64,000 bases of DNA from an uncultured bacterium (lineage in GTDB: Bacteria; Bacteroidota; Bacteroidia; Bacteroidales; Bacteroidaceae), in the NCBI GenBank assembly GCA_905214625.1, contig CAJMMQ010000012.1:1-64000 (forward strand), in the 5' to 3' direction. The position numbers and the translations under genes were made by a program. Under the pieces are notes generated by a model. The model was not told the DNA's origin and did no database searches. It saw only the letters and a list, made by a program, of their open reading frames with translations. Of this stretch, positions 54,496 to 63,410 are shown piece after piece. How positions within the stretch are numbered: the stretch's first letter is position 1; each line of letters begins with the position of its first letter.

Positions 54496-54630
54496 CCCCC
54501 GGAACAGGACCTTAGCCCGACAAGGAGAGATTGTTTCATGAGATAACACGCGCCCGGCGCCGCCACGCAAGCTACCGCGGGGCAGGGCGGAGGGCGCATA
54601 TACAACAGACCTTTAAAATTGATTTAAAAA

Positions 54631-55056
54631 ATGATTGTAAGCATTAACCTGAACGAAGAGAGACAGAAAGACTTTGCCGACATGCTCAGCAAGGAACAGC
54701 GCGACAGCGCACGCAGGATTATGGCGCAGCAGCTGGGCCAGCTGCTGGCACGCAACCCGGCCGAAAACCTGTACTGGACGGAGAGCAAGACCGACCTTAT
54801 GGAGCTGGTGTACGAGGTGTATGTGGCCGAAAACCCGGTTGACCGCCTGGGCCGCCCTTACAGCTTCAGCGAGATGGCGCGCAGGGCCTGCGCCGTGCTC
54901 CACGTGCCCATGCCTAAAAATCCCTACGCCATGGTGTATAACGCAAGGGAGAGAAAGGGGCTGAAACAGAAGTCGTTCTTCAGCCGGTACTGCTGGCTGA
55001 TGTATTGCAGGCACTCGCGCAACCCGCTCTACGCCATGATAAGATGCATGCAATGA
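54631..55056 (+). CDS. Small RteC-like helical protein (tentative)
   Basis: 141 residues. LYWTESKTDLMELVYEVYVA, then FSEMARRACAVLHVPMPKNP, resembles the C-terminal region of RteC, the regulator of Bacteroides conjugative elements, where 'W-x-x-SKxxLxELIYAL' is followed by a helical domain. The protein is much shorter than RteC (~220) and no conjugation genes are nearby. It sits 61 bp before the M15 peptidase gene. It could be a domesticated regulator or a mobile-element remnant. The family assignment rests on a short stretch only. Confidence 0.5.
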   Translation: MIVSINLNEERQKDFADMLSKEQRDSARRIMAQQLGQLLARNPAENLYWTESKTDLMELVYEVYVAENPVDRLGRPYSFSEMARRACAVLHVPMPKNPYAMVYNARERKGLKQKSFFSRYCWLMYCRHSRNPLYAMIRCMQ

Positions 55057-55117
55057 GCCGATTACGCAAAGTAAAGGAAACCATGAAAAACATTAACAGA
55101 CCATAAAACACACGACA

Positions 55118-55567
55118 ATGGACAAGAACACACAGACAAGACTGTCGGAACACTTCACACTTGAGGAGATGTGCCGCTCGGGCGCGGCACTGAAACACCG
55201 CATAGACAACACGCCCGACAAGGAACAGACCGAACGCCTCAGGCAGCTCTGCCTGAACGTGCTGGAGCCGCTGCGAAGGCGCTTCGGCGTGATACGCATA
55301 ACGAGCGGATTCCGCTGCGAACGGCTCAACGCCATTGTTGGCGGGGCAAAGACGTCGCAGCACATGAGGGGCGAGGCGGCCGACATACACATATCGAACA
55401 TGGAGACGGGGCGAAAGATGTATGCCTACATAGTCTCCGGCCTCGACTTCGACCAGCTGCTCTTCGAGCACTCGATGAGCAACGGGGCATGCTGGCTGCA
55501 CGTTTCGTATAAGGCAAACCGCGAAGCCAACCGCCATCAGGCCATACCTTTCTACAAGGCGGCATGA
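55118..55567 (+). CDS. M15-family peptidase (cell-wall D-Ala endopeptidase type)
   Basis: 149 residues. LSEHFTLEEMCRSG, ITSGFRCERLN, SQHMRGEAADIHI (zinc His and Asp) and the later WLHVSY (His) match Peptidase_M15_3, which cleaves peptidoglycan stem peptides. No signal peptide is seen, so an export system or lysis would be needed. In Bacteroidetes this family often accompanies HU and smalltalk genes, which here lie 1.9 kb away beyond a PAP2 gene. It may be a domesticated phage endolysin. Confidence 0.85.
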   Translation: MDKNTQTRLSEHFTLEEMCRSGAALKHRIDNTPDKEQTERLRQLCLNVLEPLRRRFGVIRITSGFRCERLNAIVGGAKTSQHMRGEAADIHISNMETGRKMYAYIVSGLDFDQLLFEHSMSNGACWLHVSYKANREANRHQAIPFYKAA

Positions 55568-55597
55568 GGCCGCGCAACGCGCTGACAACCGGCACAT

Positions 55598-55685
55598 TGC
55601 AAAAGGCCGTATTTCGTGCTGCAAAAGGTCATCTTTCACCCTGCAAAAGGCCGTCTTTCACACTGCGAAAGGCGGCCTTTTTATT
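55598..55685 (+). repeat. 88-bp element (4 x 22 bp)
   Basis: Units begin at 55598, 55620, 55642 and 55664; this is the most regular copy (TGCAAAAGG...CTTTCAC). Confidence 0.92.
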
Positions 55686-55711
55686 ATGCACGGCATAGCA
55701 TCTATTTATAA

Positions 55712-55858
55712 AAGATTTGGTGGATACCGACATTTCACGCAGAAAAAATTTGGTGGATACCGACATTTTACACAGAAAAAATTTGGTGGATACCGACATT
55801 TCGCGCAGAAAAAATTTGGTGGATACCGACATTTCGCGCAGAAAAAATTTGGTGGAAG
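55712..55858. repeat. 33-bp minisatellite, ~4.5 copies
   Basis: The motif GGTGGATACCGACATTTC recurs at 55719, 55752, 55785, 55818 and (partial) 55851, always 33 bp apart, separated by CGCAGAAAAAATTT-like sequence. On the minus strand an 11-residue repeat (MSVSTKFFLRE) is open, but no start signal or homology supports a gene. Confidence 0.9.
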
Positions 55859-56074
55859 GTGAAATTACGGCTGTCTCTGTGTAATTTACACCAAAGATTA
55901 CCGCCGGGAAAACGGCGTAAGCTATCTGCCTGTATATATGACCATGTTTTTATAATCAATATATGACATGCCGGAGCCGCAAGACGAAACACGGCATACG
56001 TGAATGCAGGAAGGCGGAATGATGAAAAACGCCGAATAATGCCGTTAACGTAATGCGGCCGGACAGGCATTAAG

Positions 56075-56857
56075 CTAAAACGTCATGCTCATGCTCACGC
56101 CAACGCTGCGGCCGTCGTAGTAGGGCAGGGCGGCAACATCAGTGGAGCGGCGGCAGGACGACTTGCGGAACAGCAGGGGATAGAGCCTGTAGGCCAGTTT
56201 GGTGCTGACGATGCCTATACACGCACCAGCCACAACGTCGTTAATCCAGTGGCGGTCGTTATATACACGGAGATAGGCCGTGAGCGGAGCCACGACAAAG
56301 CCCGACCAGGCTATAAGGGGCGACACCGACTTGTACTCTTCATACAGAAACTGCGCGCCCATAAAGGCGGTGGCGGTGTGGCCCGATGGAAAAGAGTTGC
56401 ACGTGCTTACGTCGGGGCGGCGCTCGCTTATGGCCAGCTTCATGGTGTTTACGATGATGCCCATCGTGGCATACGACATGGCAAGCATTATGGTGCGGTC
56501 CTTGAACGAATGGCGGCCGCTCACTCCGGCAAGGTTGAGCCCGTAGACAGCCACCACGGGCGAATACTGCACATAGTCGTCTACATGCACCTTGCGCCTG
56601 TCTTTCGGCACAAGGGCATATCTCACGGCGCGCTTCTGCCTCACCATCCATCCGTTCTCGATATACAGCGCCGACACGCCAATAAGGGTGGCAGGCACAA
56701 CTATGTCGGCGGCATTAAGCCTGTGGGCATCGTCGAAGGTGCGGCGGCGGGGCACATCGCAGCTAAGGCTGTCAGCGGCACTGACGGCTGAAACAGCACA
56801 GAGCAGCAGCATAACGAGGCATATTCTGAAGCTGAACGTTTCTTTATTTTTCATCAT
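56075..56857 (-). CDS. PAP2-family phosphatase
   Basis: 260 residues. Signal peptide (VMLLLCAVSAVSAAD). The three acid-phosphatase motifs are present: KLAISERRPD, SFPSGHTATAF and RVYNDRHWINDVVAG. There are several membrane spans. It probably dephosphorylates undecaprenyl pyrophosphate, phosphatidate or lipid A in the periplasm. Convergent with the M15 peptidase across 507 bp filled by repeats. Confidence 0.88.
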   Translation of the reverse strand: MMKNKETFSFRICLVMLLLCAVSAVSAADSLSCDVPRRRTFDDAHRLNAADIVVPATLIGVSALYIENGWMVRQKRAVRYALVPKDRRKVHVDDYVQYSPVVAVYGLNLAGVSGRHSFKDRTIMLAMSYATMGIIVNTMKLAISERRPDVSTCNSFPSGHTATAFMGAQFLYEEYKSVSPLIAWSGFVVAPLTAYLRVYNDRHWINDVVAGACIGIVSTKLAYRLYPLLFRKSSCRRSTDVAALPYYDGRSVGVSMSMTF

Positions 56858-56911
56858 TTCATTATTATTTTTAATGTATCAGACAACATATTGGCCGATA
56901 GCAGGAATCAG

Positions 56912-56919
56912 CAAAGATA
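56912..56919 (-). promoter_or_regulatory. Bacteroidetes -7 box (TATCTTTG) for the PAP2 gene
   Basis: CAAAGATA on the + strand; start expected near 56905. Confidence 0.55.
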
Positions 56920-57245
56920 TCACACAGACATTCAGAAAATCACCTATTGGGAAGTTTGACATTTAATATATTTTTAAATATACATATATCCAATAAGTTT
57001 ATTTTAACAAAAACACTAAGCCCAACACAAACCAACGCCCAAAGCACGGCCGCCGACGGCGAACAGCCGGCACACTAACAGCCCTGTAAGCCGAAACCTG
57101 CAAAAGGACGGCAAACAGCCATGAAAGCGTAACCGCCTGACTATCAGCAACAAGCACGCATACGGCACTTATCGTGAAAGCATACTAACAGAAGTTGAGC
57201 GTACAGTCTATCGTGGTAAAACTTGACATCGCCGTTCAGAAACTG

Positions 57246-57253
57246 TATCTTTG
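57246..57253 (+). promoter_or_regulatory. Bacteroidetes -7 box (TATCTTTG) for the HU gene
   Basis: Predicts a 5' leader of ~175 nt, long enough for post-transcriptional control, though no known RNA motif was recognised. The gap 56920-57245 otherwise shows no gene. Confidence 0.55.
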
Positions 57254-57434
57254 CAAACGTGAACGACATGAAGCCGCAGGCAACCCGAAAGGCTGGCAGG
57301 AACAGCCGGCAACCGCGCAGCCGCTGAAGGACACCGGGCAGCATGAAAGACACACATACACAAAGAAGCTTCTGAATGTAGAGAAACACACACACAAATT
57401 ATTAACCATTAAAAAAAAGAAAGGAAAAAAGACT

Positions 57435-57881
57435 ATGTCAGTTTTTTATAAATTGTATCAGGATAACAGAGAAACTTCGGCAAACAAGGGCAAATGGTAT
57501 GCACGCGCCGTGCATACGGGCACAGTTACAATAGACGACCTTGCAGACGAGATGCAGGCCAACTGTACGGTGAAGAGGGCCGACATCGTGGCCGTACTGA
57601 GCGAGCTGGTGGAGACGATGCAGAAGCATCTGCAGATGTCGCACCGCGTGAAGCTCGACCGCCTCGGCACATTCAAAATCGGCATGCACACCAGTCCGGC
57701 CGACACCGTGAAGGACTTTACGGCCAGCGGCAACGTCAAGTCGGTGCATGTGCTGTTTCAGCCCGAAACCAAGATAGACAAGAACAAGACACGCACCCGC
57801 GCACTGCTTACGGGATGCAAGGTGCAGGAGCTGCCCAAGAACGCTGTGAGCGATGCGCTCGACGACGCTGAAGCCGTGTAG
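57435..57881 (+). CDS. HU-family DNA-binding protein (HU-HIG type)
   Basis: 148 residues. MSVFYKLYQDNRETSANKGKWYARAV is cut here for length only; the typical HU-HIG start is followed by DDLADEMQANCTVKRADIVAVL, a beta arm region (RLGTFKIGMHTSPADT) and a charged tail. It is longer than histone-like HU because of a C-terminal extension. It binds and bends DNA; HU-HIG members are common beside M15 or amidase genes. Start 57435 lies after the promoter-proximal leader; the in-frame ATG at 57195 lies upstream of the promoter box. Confidence 0.88.
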   Translation: MSVFYKLYQDNRETSANKGKWYARAVHTGTVTIDDLADEMQANCTVKRADIVAVLSELVETMQKHLQMSHRVKLDRLGTFKIGMHTSPADTVKDFTASGNVKSVHVLFQPETKIDKNKTRTRALLTGCKVQELPKNAVSDALDDAEAV

Positions 57882-57955
57882 CAGCAGGGGCATGAATGCA
57901 TGCAGATACTGAACGCGGAACAATAAATTAAAACTTACAAAAACTAATAACAACA

Positions 57956-58057
57956 ATGGGAACAAAGGACAAGAACAACATTTCGATAATTCTGAAGGTG
58001 ATAGTGGCAGTGGCGACAGCCATCCTGGGCGTGTTCGGAGTAAACGCGGCTATCTGA
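57956..58057 (+). CDS. Smalltalk-type small membrane peptide
   Basis: 33 residues: MGTKDKNNISIILKVIVAVA, then TAILGVFGVNAAI. A short charged head precedes one hydrophobic helix. Size, composition and its place 74 bp after an HU-HIG gene match the 'smalltalk' protein family of Bacteroidetes, whose function is unknown. It is probably co-transcribed with HU. Confidence 0.75.
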   Translation: MGTKDKNNISIILKVIVAVATAILGVFGVNAAI

Positions 58058-58193
58058 AAAGGATGTAGCTAATCAAAATCAACTAACCGGTCCGGCAGGC
58101 ATTTCAACCTGCCGGACTTTATGTTTATTCAAAATATATCCATAAATAGGTGCATTTTTTTGATAAAAATCACATAATGTAAAAATAAATTGC

Positions 58194-58201
58194 TATATTT
58201 G
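58194..58201 (+). promoter_or_regulatory. Bacteroidetes -7 box (TATATTTG)
   Basis: About 117 bp upstream of the lipoprotein gene. Confidence 0.5.
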
Positions 58202-58317
58202 GCAAATGAACCGTCGTATATAACACATAAACCTTGAAGCCTATGGGAAAATCATAAACGCCTTAAACTAAGAAACCAAAATCATTACACAATATTAACC
58301 TGTTAAACTTATCGCTT

Positions 58318-59436
58318 ATGAAAAAACTGATACTTATGCTCATGGCTGTTATCTGTTTCACGGCATGCTCAAACGACGACAATGACCAGATACAACCGTC
58401 GAATTCGGAACAGACCAGAGCCGTGGAACTGAACGATACCACCCTGGCATTTAAACTGATTGCCGACACTGCAACTGTAAACATAGGCAGCGAAGAAGGC
58501 TGGTGGATAGAGGAGATAATAACAGAAGAAGAAACACTGAAATTTACAGCCGAAGAGAAACAGCTTATGGCCAAAGGCGGAGCGTATGAAGCACAATGCC
58601 AGTGGGTTAACGTGAAACGTAACGGCAGCAGCATTGAAGTGGCCGTAGACGACAACGTATATGCAGAACGCACATTCAAGATTGTTCTTGCCACAGCCGA
58701 CAGCACGGCCACCATTACGGGCGTGCAGGAAGAAATGACCACCGGCAAATGGGACGACAATATTGGCCTGTCAACAAAGAGCATAACGCTCAACGGGGCA
58801 GGAAACCCGGTTGTTATCAATACCGAAGGAAAACACTGGTGGATAACCTCAATAGAGGTTGACGGAGAGACGCTCTACAACTTCAGCTACGACAACACCG
58901 AGAACAGGAATATGTATCAGACAGGCATATTCAACCTGAAGTGCGGATGGCTCAACGTTAACGTGGACGACTGGACGCTGAACATATCGGCCGACACGAA
59001 CTACGGAGAGGGCAGGACGTTCAAGATAAATCTTCAATCGGGCGACTACTTCGACTGCATAAACGGCGAGCAGGAAGAACTGATGACAGGAGGAGCATCA
59101 GACAAAATCGGCCTGTCAACCAAAGAAGTTACGCTCGACTATACGGGCAGCGAAGTGAGGATTGACACTGAAGGAAAACACTGGTGGATAACAAGCATTG
59201 AAGTTGAAGGCGAAACGCTCTACAACTTCGGCTACGACAAGACAGAGAACAGGAATATGTATCAGACGGGCAAGTTTAACCAAAAGTGCGACTGGCTCAA
59301 CGTAAGAGTGGACGACTGGACTCTGTACATATCGGCAGACGATAACTTCAGAAAAGAAAGGACATTCAAGATAACGCTCGAATCAGGCAACTACTTCGAC
59401 CATATCAGCGGAACGCAAAAAATCAAGAACCAGTGA
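58318..59436 (+). CDS. Lipoprotein with three tandem BACON-like repeats
   Basis: 372 residues. The signal peptide ends with lipobox CFTACSN, so the mature protein begins at Cys17 and is probably lipidated by Lgt. Three ~110-residue beta-sandwich repeats follow (33-140, 145-255, 260-370). Each starts with LSTKSITLNGAG-like sequence and contains HWWITSIEV and W-L-N-V strands; repeat 1 is more diverged, while repeats 2 and 3 are nearly identical. The pattern is close to BACON domains, which mediate carbohydrate or mucin contact. No catalytic domain is present. Confidence 0.75.
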   Translation: MKKLILMLMAVICFTACSNDDNDQIQPSNSEQTRAVELNDTTLAFKLIADTATVNIGSEEGWWIEEIITEEETLKFTAEEKQLMAKGGAYEAQCQWVNVKRNGSSIEVAVDDNVYAERTFKIVLATADSTATITGVQEEMTTGKWDDNIGLSTKSITLNGAGNPVVINTEGKHWWITSIEVDGETLYNFSYDNTENRNMYQTGIFNLKCGWLNVNVDDWTLNISADTNYGEGRTFKINLQSGDYFDCINGEQEELMTGGASDKIGLSTKEVTLDYTGSEVRIDTEGKHWWITSIEVEGETLYNFGYDKTENRNMYQTGKFNQKCDWLNVRVDDWTLYISADDNFRKERTFKITLESGNYFDHISGTQKIKNQ

Positions 59437-59744
59437 CACCTGTATAGCGCCATTGTATGGCTGCACACAGGCGGCATACGCAACACATAAACACACCCTA
59501 TAAATGCCGACGGCACGCGCACATGCTCACACCGCAGAGCGGCGCATGCCGCCGGCATGAGTTTTCAGCGATAAACACCGCTACCGTTAAATCCATATCA
59601 ATCGTTAAAATTAAGCTGTAAACATCAATGTGCTTTAAAATTAAAGCATATGACTGATAACCCGTTGAGGGTTAATTGTAATTGCAACATAACGGACAAA
59701 ATATAATAAAAACAATTTTATTTCGTACAATCGAATTTTTGCAT
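59437..59744. other. Gap without a recognised gene
   Basis: Contains GC-rich tracts (GCGGCGCATGCCGCCGGC near 59542) and then very AT-rich sequence. No coding signal. Confidence 0.4.
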
Positions 59745-59752
59745 TATCTTTG
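59745..59752 (+). promoter_or_regulatory. Bacteroidetes -7 box (TATCTTTG)
   Basis: Upstream of the AAA_4-type remnant, and possibly the promoter for leuS through it. Confidence 0.55.
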
Positions 59753-59811
59753 CATATCATATAAATTCATGTCTGACAGAAAATGTAATAACAAATGACA
59801 GGCTTAAAGAA

Positions 59812-60174
59812 TTGCTCACCCTACATCGTACAGATATAACAAAATTACTTAAAGATTTATATAATAATAAACTTTTAATATCTGAAGGAAACGGCAGGGG
59901 AACAAAATATTATATTAATAAAAAGGTTGACACCTCGGAAGAAAAGGTTGACAATACTAATACACATCTAAAAAGAGATGAACTTGAGCGGTTAATAACA
60001 GAAAAAGCAAAAGAATACATTTCTTTGGAAGAAATAGCTTTAAGAACTGGGAAAAAATCCAGTTATCTTAAAAATAAGATAATACCGGAAATGATTAGGA
60101 AAAATAAGTTGAAAAGACTTTATGCACAGACACCTAACCATCCCGAACAAAAATATAAAGCAACAGAAGAATAA
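59812..60174 (+). pseudogene. C-terminal remnant of an AAA_4/Schlafen-type (RecG-like) ATP-binding protein
   Basis: About 120 codons from TTG 59812. The frame is open further upstream but has no ATG between the promoter box and this point. LTLHRTDITKLLKDLYNNKL, followed by LISEGNGRGTKYYI, is the winged-helix C-terminus of large ATP-binding proteins with an AlbA_2 domain; the ATPase part is absent. A second small helical region (ISLEEIALRTGKKSSYLKNK) follows. AT content is much higher than in leuS. It may be a recombinational remnant, or a short expressed helix-turn-helix protein using a TTG start. It ends 20 bp before leuS. Confidence 0.55.
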
Positions 60175-60194
60175 AAAAACAACGATACGGAACA

Positions 60195-63100
60195 ATGGAA
60201 TACAATTTCAGAGAGATTGAGAAGAAATGGCAGAAACAGTGGGCCGAGATGAAGACCTACCAGGTTACTGAAGACAAGAGCAGAGAGAAATTCTATGTGC
60301 TCAACATGTTTCCTTATCCATCGGGAGCAGGACTGCACGTGGGACATCCGCTGGGATACATAGCCAGCGACATCTACGCCCGCTACAAGAGGCTGATGGG
60401 ATATAACGTGCTCAACCCCATGGGATACGACGCCTACGGACTGCCCGCCGAGCAGTATGCCATACAGACAGGACAGCATCCGGCCATAACTACGGCCGAA
60501 AACATAAGCAGATACCGCAGCCAGCTGGACAAGATAGGATTCTCGTTCGACTGGAACCGCGAGGTGCGCACTTGCGAGCCTAAATATTATAAATGGACGC
60601 AATGGGCATTCCAGAAGATGTTCAACTCGTTCTACTGCAACACTTGCCAAAAGGCACAGCCCATAGAGAAGCTCATAGAGCACTTCAGCCAGAAGGGCAC
60701 CGAGGGCCTCGACGTGGCACAGAGCGAGGAGCTGAGCTTCACGGCAGCCGAATGGAACGCCATGAGCGAGAAGGAGCAGCAGCAAGTGCTGATGAACTAC
60801 CGCATAGCCTATCTGGGCGAGACGATGGTTAACTGGTGCGCCGGACTGGGCACCGTGCTTGCCAACGACGAGGTGGTAGACGGCGTGAGCGTGCGCGGCG
60901 GCTATCCCGTGGTGCAGAAGAAGATGATGCAGTGGTGTCTGCGCGTAAGCGCCTATGCACAGCGCCTGCTCGACGGACTCGACACGGTTGACTGGACGGA
61001 GTCGCTCAAGGAGACTCAGCGCAACTGGATCGGCCGCTCTGAAGGAACAGAGATGGAGTTTGAAGTGAAGAGTGATGAGCGAAGAACGAAGAATTCAAAT
61101 GACTCGTCACAAGAGAATTCTTCACTCTCCACTCTTAACTCTTCGTTTAAATTTACCATCTTCACAACCCGTGCCGACACAATATTCGGCGTAACATTCA
61201 TGGTGCTGGCGCCCGAAAGCGAACTTGTAGAGAAACTTACCACACCTGAGCAGAAGGCTGAGGTGGACGCATATATAGAGAAAACAAAGAAGCGCACCGA
61301 GCGCGAGCGCATAAGCGACCGTTCTGTTACGGGCGTGTTCTCGGGCTCTTACGCCATCAACCCGTTCACGGGCGAGAACATTCCTATCTGGATTTCTGAC
61401 TATGTGCTGGCCGGATACGGTACGGGAGCCATTATGGCTGTGCCTGCACACGACTCGCGCGACTATGCCTTCGCCAAGCACTTCGGACTGGAGATACGTC
61501 CGCTCATCGAAGGCTGCGACGTAAGCGAGGAGAGCTTCGACGCCAAGGAGGGCACAGTGTGCAACTCGCCTAAGAGCGGAGTGGAGACTCTCGACGGATT
61601 CTCGCTCAACGGCCTGAGCGTAAAGGAGGCCATAAAGAAGACCAAGGAATTTGTAACTTCTCACAACATGGGCCGCGTGAAGGTGAACTACCGTCTGCGC
61701 GACGCCATATTCTCACGCCAGCGCTACTGGGGCGAGCCGTTCCCGGTTTACTATAAAGACGGCATGCCGTACATGATTTCAGAAGACAAGCTGCCGCTCG
61801 AGCTGCCCGAGATAGACCAGTATAAGCCAACCGAGACAGGCGAGCCGCCGCTCGGACACGCAAAAAAATGGGCTTGGGACACAGAGAAGAACGAGGTTGT
61901 AGACAAGAGTCTGATAGACAACAAGACCGTGTTCCCGCTCGAACTTAACACCATGCCGGGCTTTGCAGGCTCATCGGCCTACTATCTGCGCTACATGGAC
62001 CCGCACAACGACAACGCCCTCGTGGGCGAGGAGGCCGACCGCTACTGGCAGAACGTTGACCTGTATGTGGGCGGAACAGAGCACGCCACAGGCCACCTTA
62101 TATACTCACGCTTCTGGAACAAGTTCCTGTTCGACCTCGGAGTGTCGTGCCAGGAGGAGCCTTACAAGAAGCTCGTAAACCAGGGAATGATTCAGGGACG
62201 TTCTAACTTCGTGTATAGGATAGCAGCCCCCACCAACTCCCCCGGTGGGGGAGAGCCAGTTTCCTTTGACGGCACAGGCAACAGCGAAAAATCAACCAAC
62301 AATACAAGCTCAAGCTCCCCCACGGGGGGAGTTGAGGGGGCTGCTCCCGTATTCGTCTCCTACGGACTGAAAGACCAGTATGACGTAACGCCCATACACG
62401 TTGACGTAAACATCGTTCACGGCGACGTGCTCGACACAGAAGCCTTCAAGGCATGGCGCCCCGAATACAACGACGCCGAGTTCGTACTCGAAGACGGCAA
62501 ATATGTATGCGGCTGGGCAATAGAGAAGATGTCTAAGTCGATGTTCAACGTTGTCAACCCCGACATGATTGTAGAAAAATACGGAGCCGACACGCTGCGC
62601 CTCTACGAGATGTTCCTCGGCCCGGTTGAGCAGAGCAAGCCTTGGGACACCAACGGCATTGACGGCTGCCACCGCTTCCTGAAGAAGTTCTGGGCACTGT
62701 TCTACGACCAGCGCACCGGCGAGTTCCTGCCCGACCGTAGCGAACCTACGCCTGAGCAGTATAAGTCTGTCCACAAGCTCATCAAGAAGGTTACGCAGGA
62801 CATCGAGCAGTTCAGCTACAACACCAGCATTTCAGCCTTCATGATTTGCGTCAACGAGCTGCATCAGCTCAAATGCCACAACGAGGCCCTGCTCACCGAT
62901 GTTGTCGGCCTTATAGCACCGTTCGCGCCGCACATTGCCGAAGAATTGTGGCACGCACTGGGCAACAGTGGCAGCGTGTTTGACGCATGCTGGCCAGAAT
63001 ACAACGAGAAATACCTCGTTGAGAGCACCGTGCAGATGGGTATAGCCTTCAACGGCAAGCGCCGCTTCGAGATGCAGTTTGCCGCCGATGCCGACAACGC

Positions 63101-63215
63101 AGCAGTTGAGCAGGCCGTAATGGCCGAACCAAGGACGGCAAAATACACCGACGGAAAGCAGATTGTAAAGGTTATCATCGTGCCGAAAAGAATGGTAAAC
63201 GTGGTTGTGAAATAA
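60195..63215 (+). CDS. leuS: Leucyl-tRNA synthetase with two repeat-derived insertions
   Basis: 1006 residues, longer than usual for the phylum (~930-945 by recollection). HIGH-class motif [16 protein letters not shown] at ~37, editing domain with [15 protein letters not shown], and KMSKS motif (EKMSKSMFN). It charges tRNA-Leu and hydrolyses mis-charged norvaline or isoleucine. Two extra segments are visible: residues ~291-317 ([13 protein letters not shown]...) just before the editing domain, and ~677-719 ([14 protein letters not shown]... to ...[10 protein letters not shown]) before the catalytic-core strand [12 protein letters not shown]. Both coincide with DNA palindromes. All motifs are intact, so the enzyme should be functional. 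Confidence 0.95.
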   Translation: MEYNFREIEKKWQKQWAEMKTYQVTEDKSREKFYVLNMFPYPSGAGLHVGHPLGYIASDIYARYKRLMGYNVLNPMGYDAYGLPAEQYAIQTGQHPAITTAENISRYRSQLDKIGFSFDWNREVRTCEPKYYKWTQWAFQKMFNSFYCNTCQKAQPIEKLIEHFSQKGTEGLDVAQSEELSFTAAEWNAMSEKEQQQVLMNYRIAYLGETMVNWCAGLGTVLANDEVVDGVSVRGGYPVVQKKMMQWCLRVSAYAQRLLDGLDTVDWTESLKETQRNWIGRSEGTEMEFEVKSDERRTKNSNDSSQENSSLSTLNSSFKFTIFTTRADTIFGVTFMVLAPESELVEKLTTPEQKAEVDAYIEKTKKRTERERISDRSVTGVFSGSYAINPFTGENIPIWISDYVLAGYGTGAIMAVPAHDSRDYAFAKHFGLEIRPLIEGCDVSEESFDAKEGTVCNSPKSGVETLDGFSLNGLSVKEAIKKTKEFVTSHNMGRVKVNYRLRDAIFSRQRYWGEPFPVYYKDGMPYMISEDKLPLELPEIDQYKPTETGEPPLGHAKKWAWDTEKNEVVDKSLIDNKTVFPLELNTMPGFAGSSAYYLRYMDPHNDNALVGEEADRYWQNVDLYVGGTEHATGHLIYSRFWNKFLFDLGVSCQEEPYKKLVNQGMIQGRSNFVYRIAAPTNSPGGGEPVSFDGTGNSEKSTNNTSSSSPTGGVEGAAPVFVSYGLKDQYDVTPIHVDVNIVHGDVLDTEAFKAWRPEYNDAEFVLEDGKYVCGWAIEKMSKSMFNVVNPDMIVEKYGADTLRLYEMFLGPVEQSKPWDTNGIDGCHRFLKKFWALFYDQRTGEFLPDRSEPTPEQYKSVHKLIKKVTQDIEQFSYNTSISAFMICVNELHQLKCHNEALLTDVVGLIAPFAPHIAEELWHALGNSGSVFDACWPEYNEKYLVESTVQMGIAFNGKRRFEMQFAADADNAAVEQAVMAEPRTAKYTDGKQIVKVIIVPKRMVNVVVK
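61067..61144. repeat. 78-bp palindromic insertion in leuS (first)
   Basis: Arms 61067-61096 and 61115-61144 (GAAGAGTG...GAAGAATTC type) are complementary at 24 of 30 positions. Length 78 = 26 codons, in frame. Confidence 0.75.
62222..62345. repeat. ~124-bp palindrome-ended insertion in leuS (second)
   Basis: Terminal inverted repeats AGCAGCCCCC...AACTCCCCC (62222-62243) and GGGGGAGTT...GGGGGCTGCT (62325-62345), each also internally palindromic (CTCCCCCGGTGGGGGAG). The reading frame is preserved. Confidence 0.85.
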
Positions 63216-63410
63216 CAGCCGCGCCAATATTCCAACGGCAATAAAGCTACCCTGAAACATAATATATAAAGGCGCAAAGTCCGGACAGCTGCATGGCTGT
63301 CCGGGCACAATGCAGCCTCAATAAGCAACAAGAGCCGAAAAACAAAAAAAGCACCTGCATCGACATTGCAAACAAAACACACACACTTTCACCTTAAAAA
63401 ATCACAAGCC

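Noticed and set aside
55712..55858. Tandem 33-bp repeats considered as a CRISPR array
   Set aside because: The copies are contiguous with almost identical inter-motif sequence; there are no unique spacers and no cas genes.
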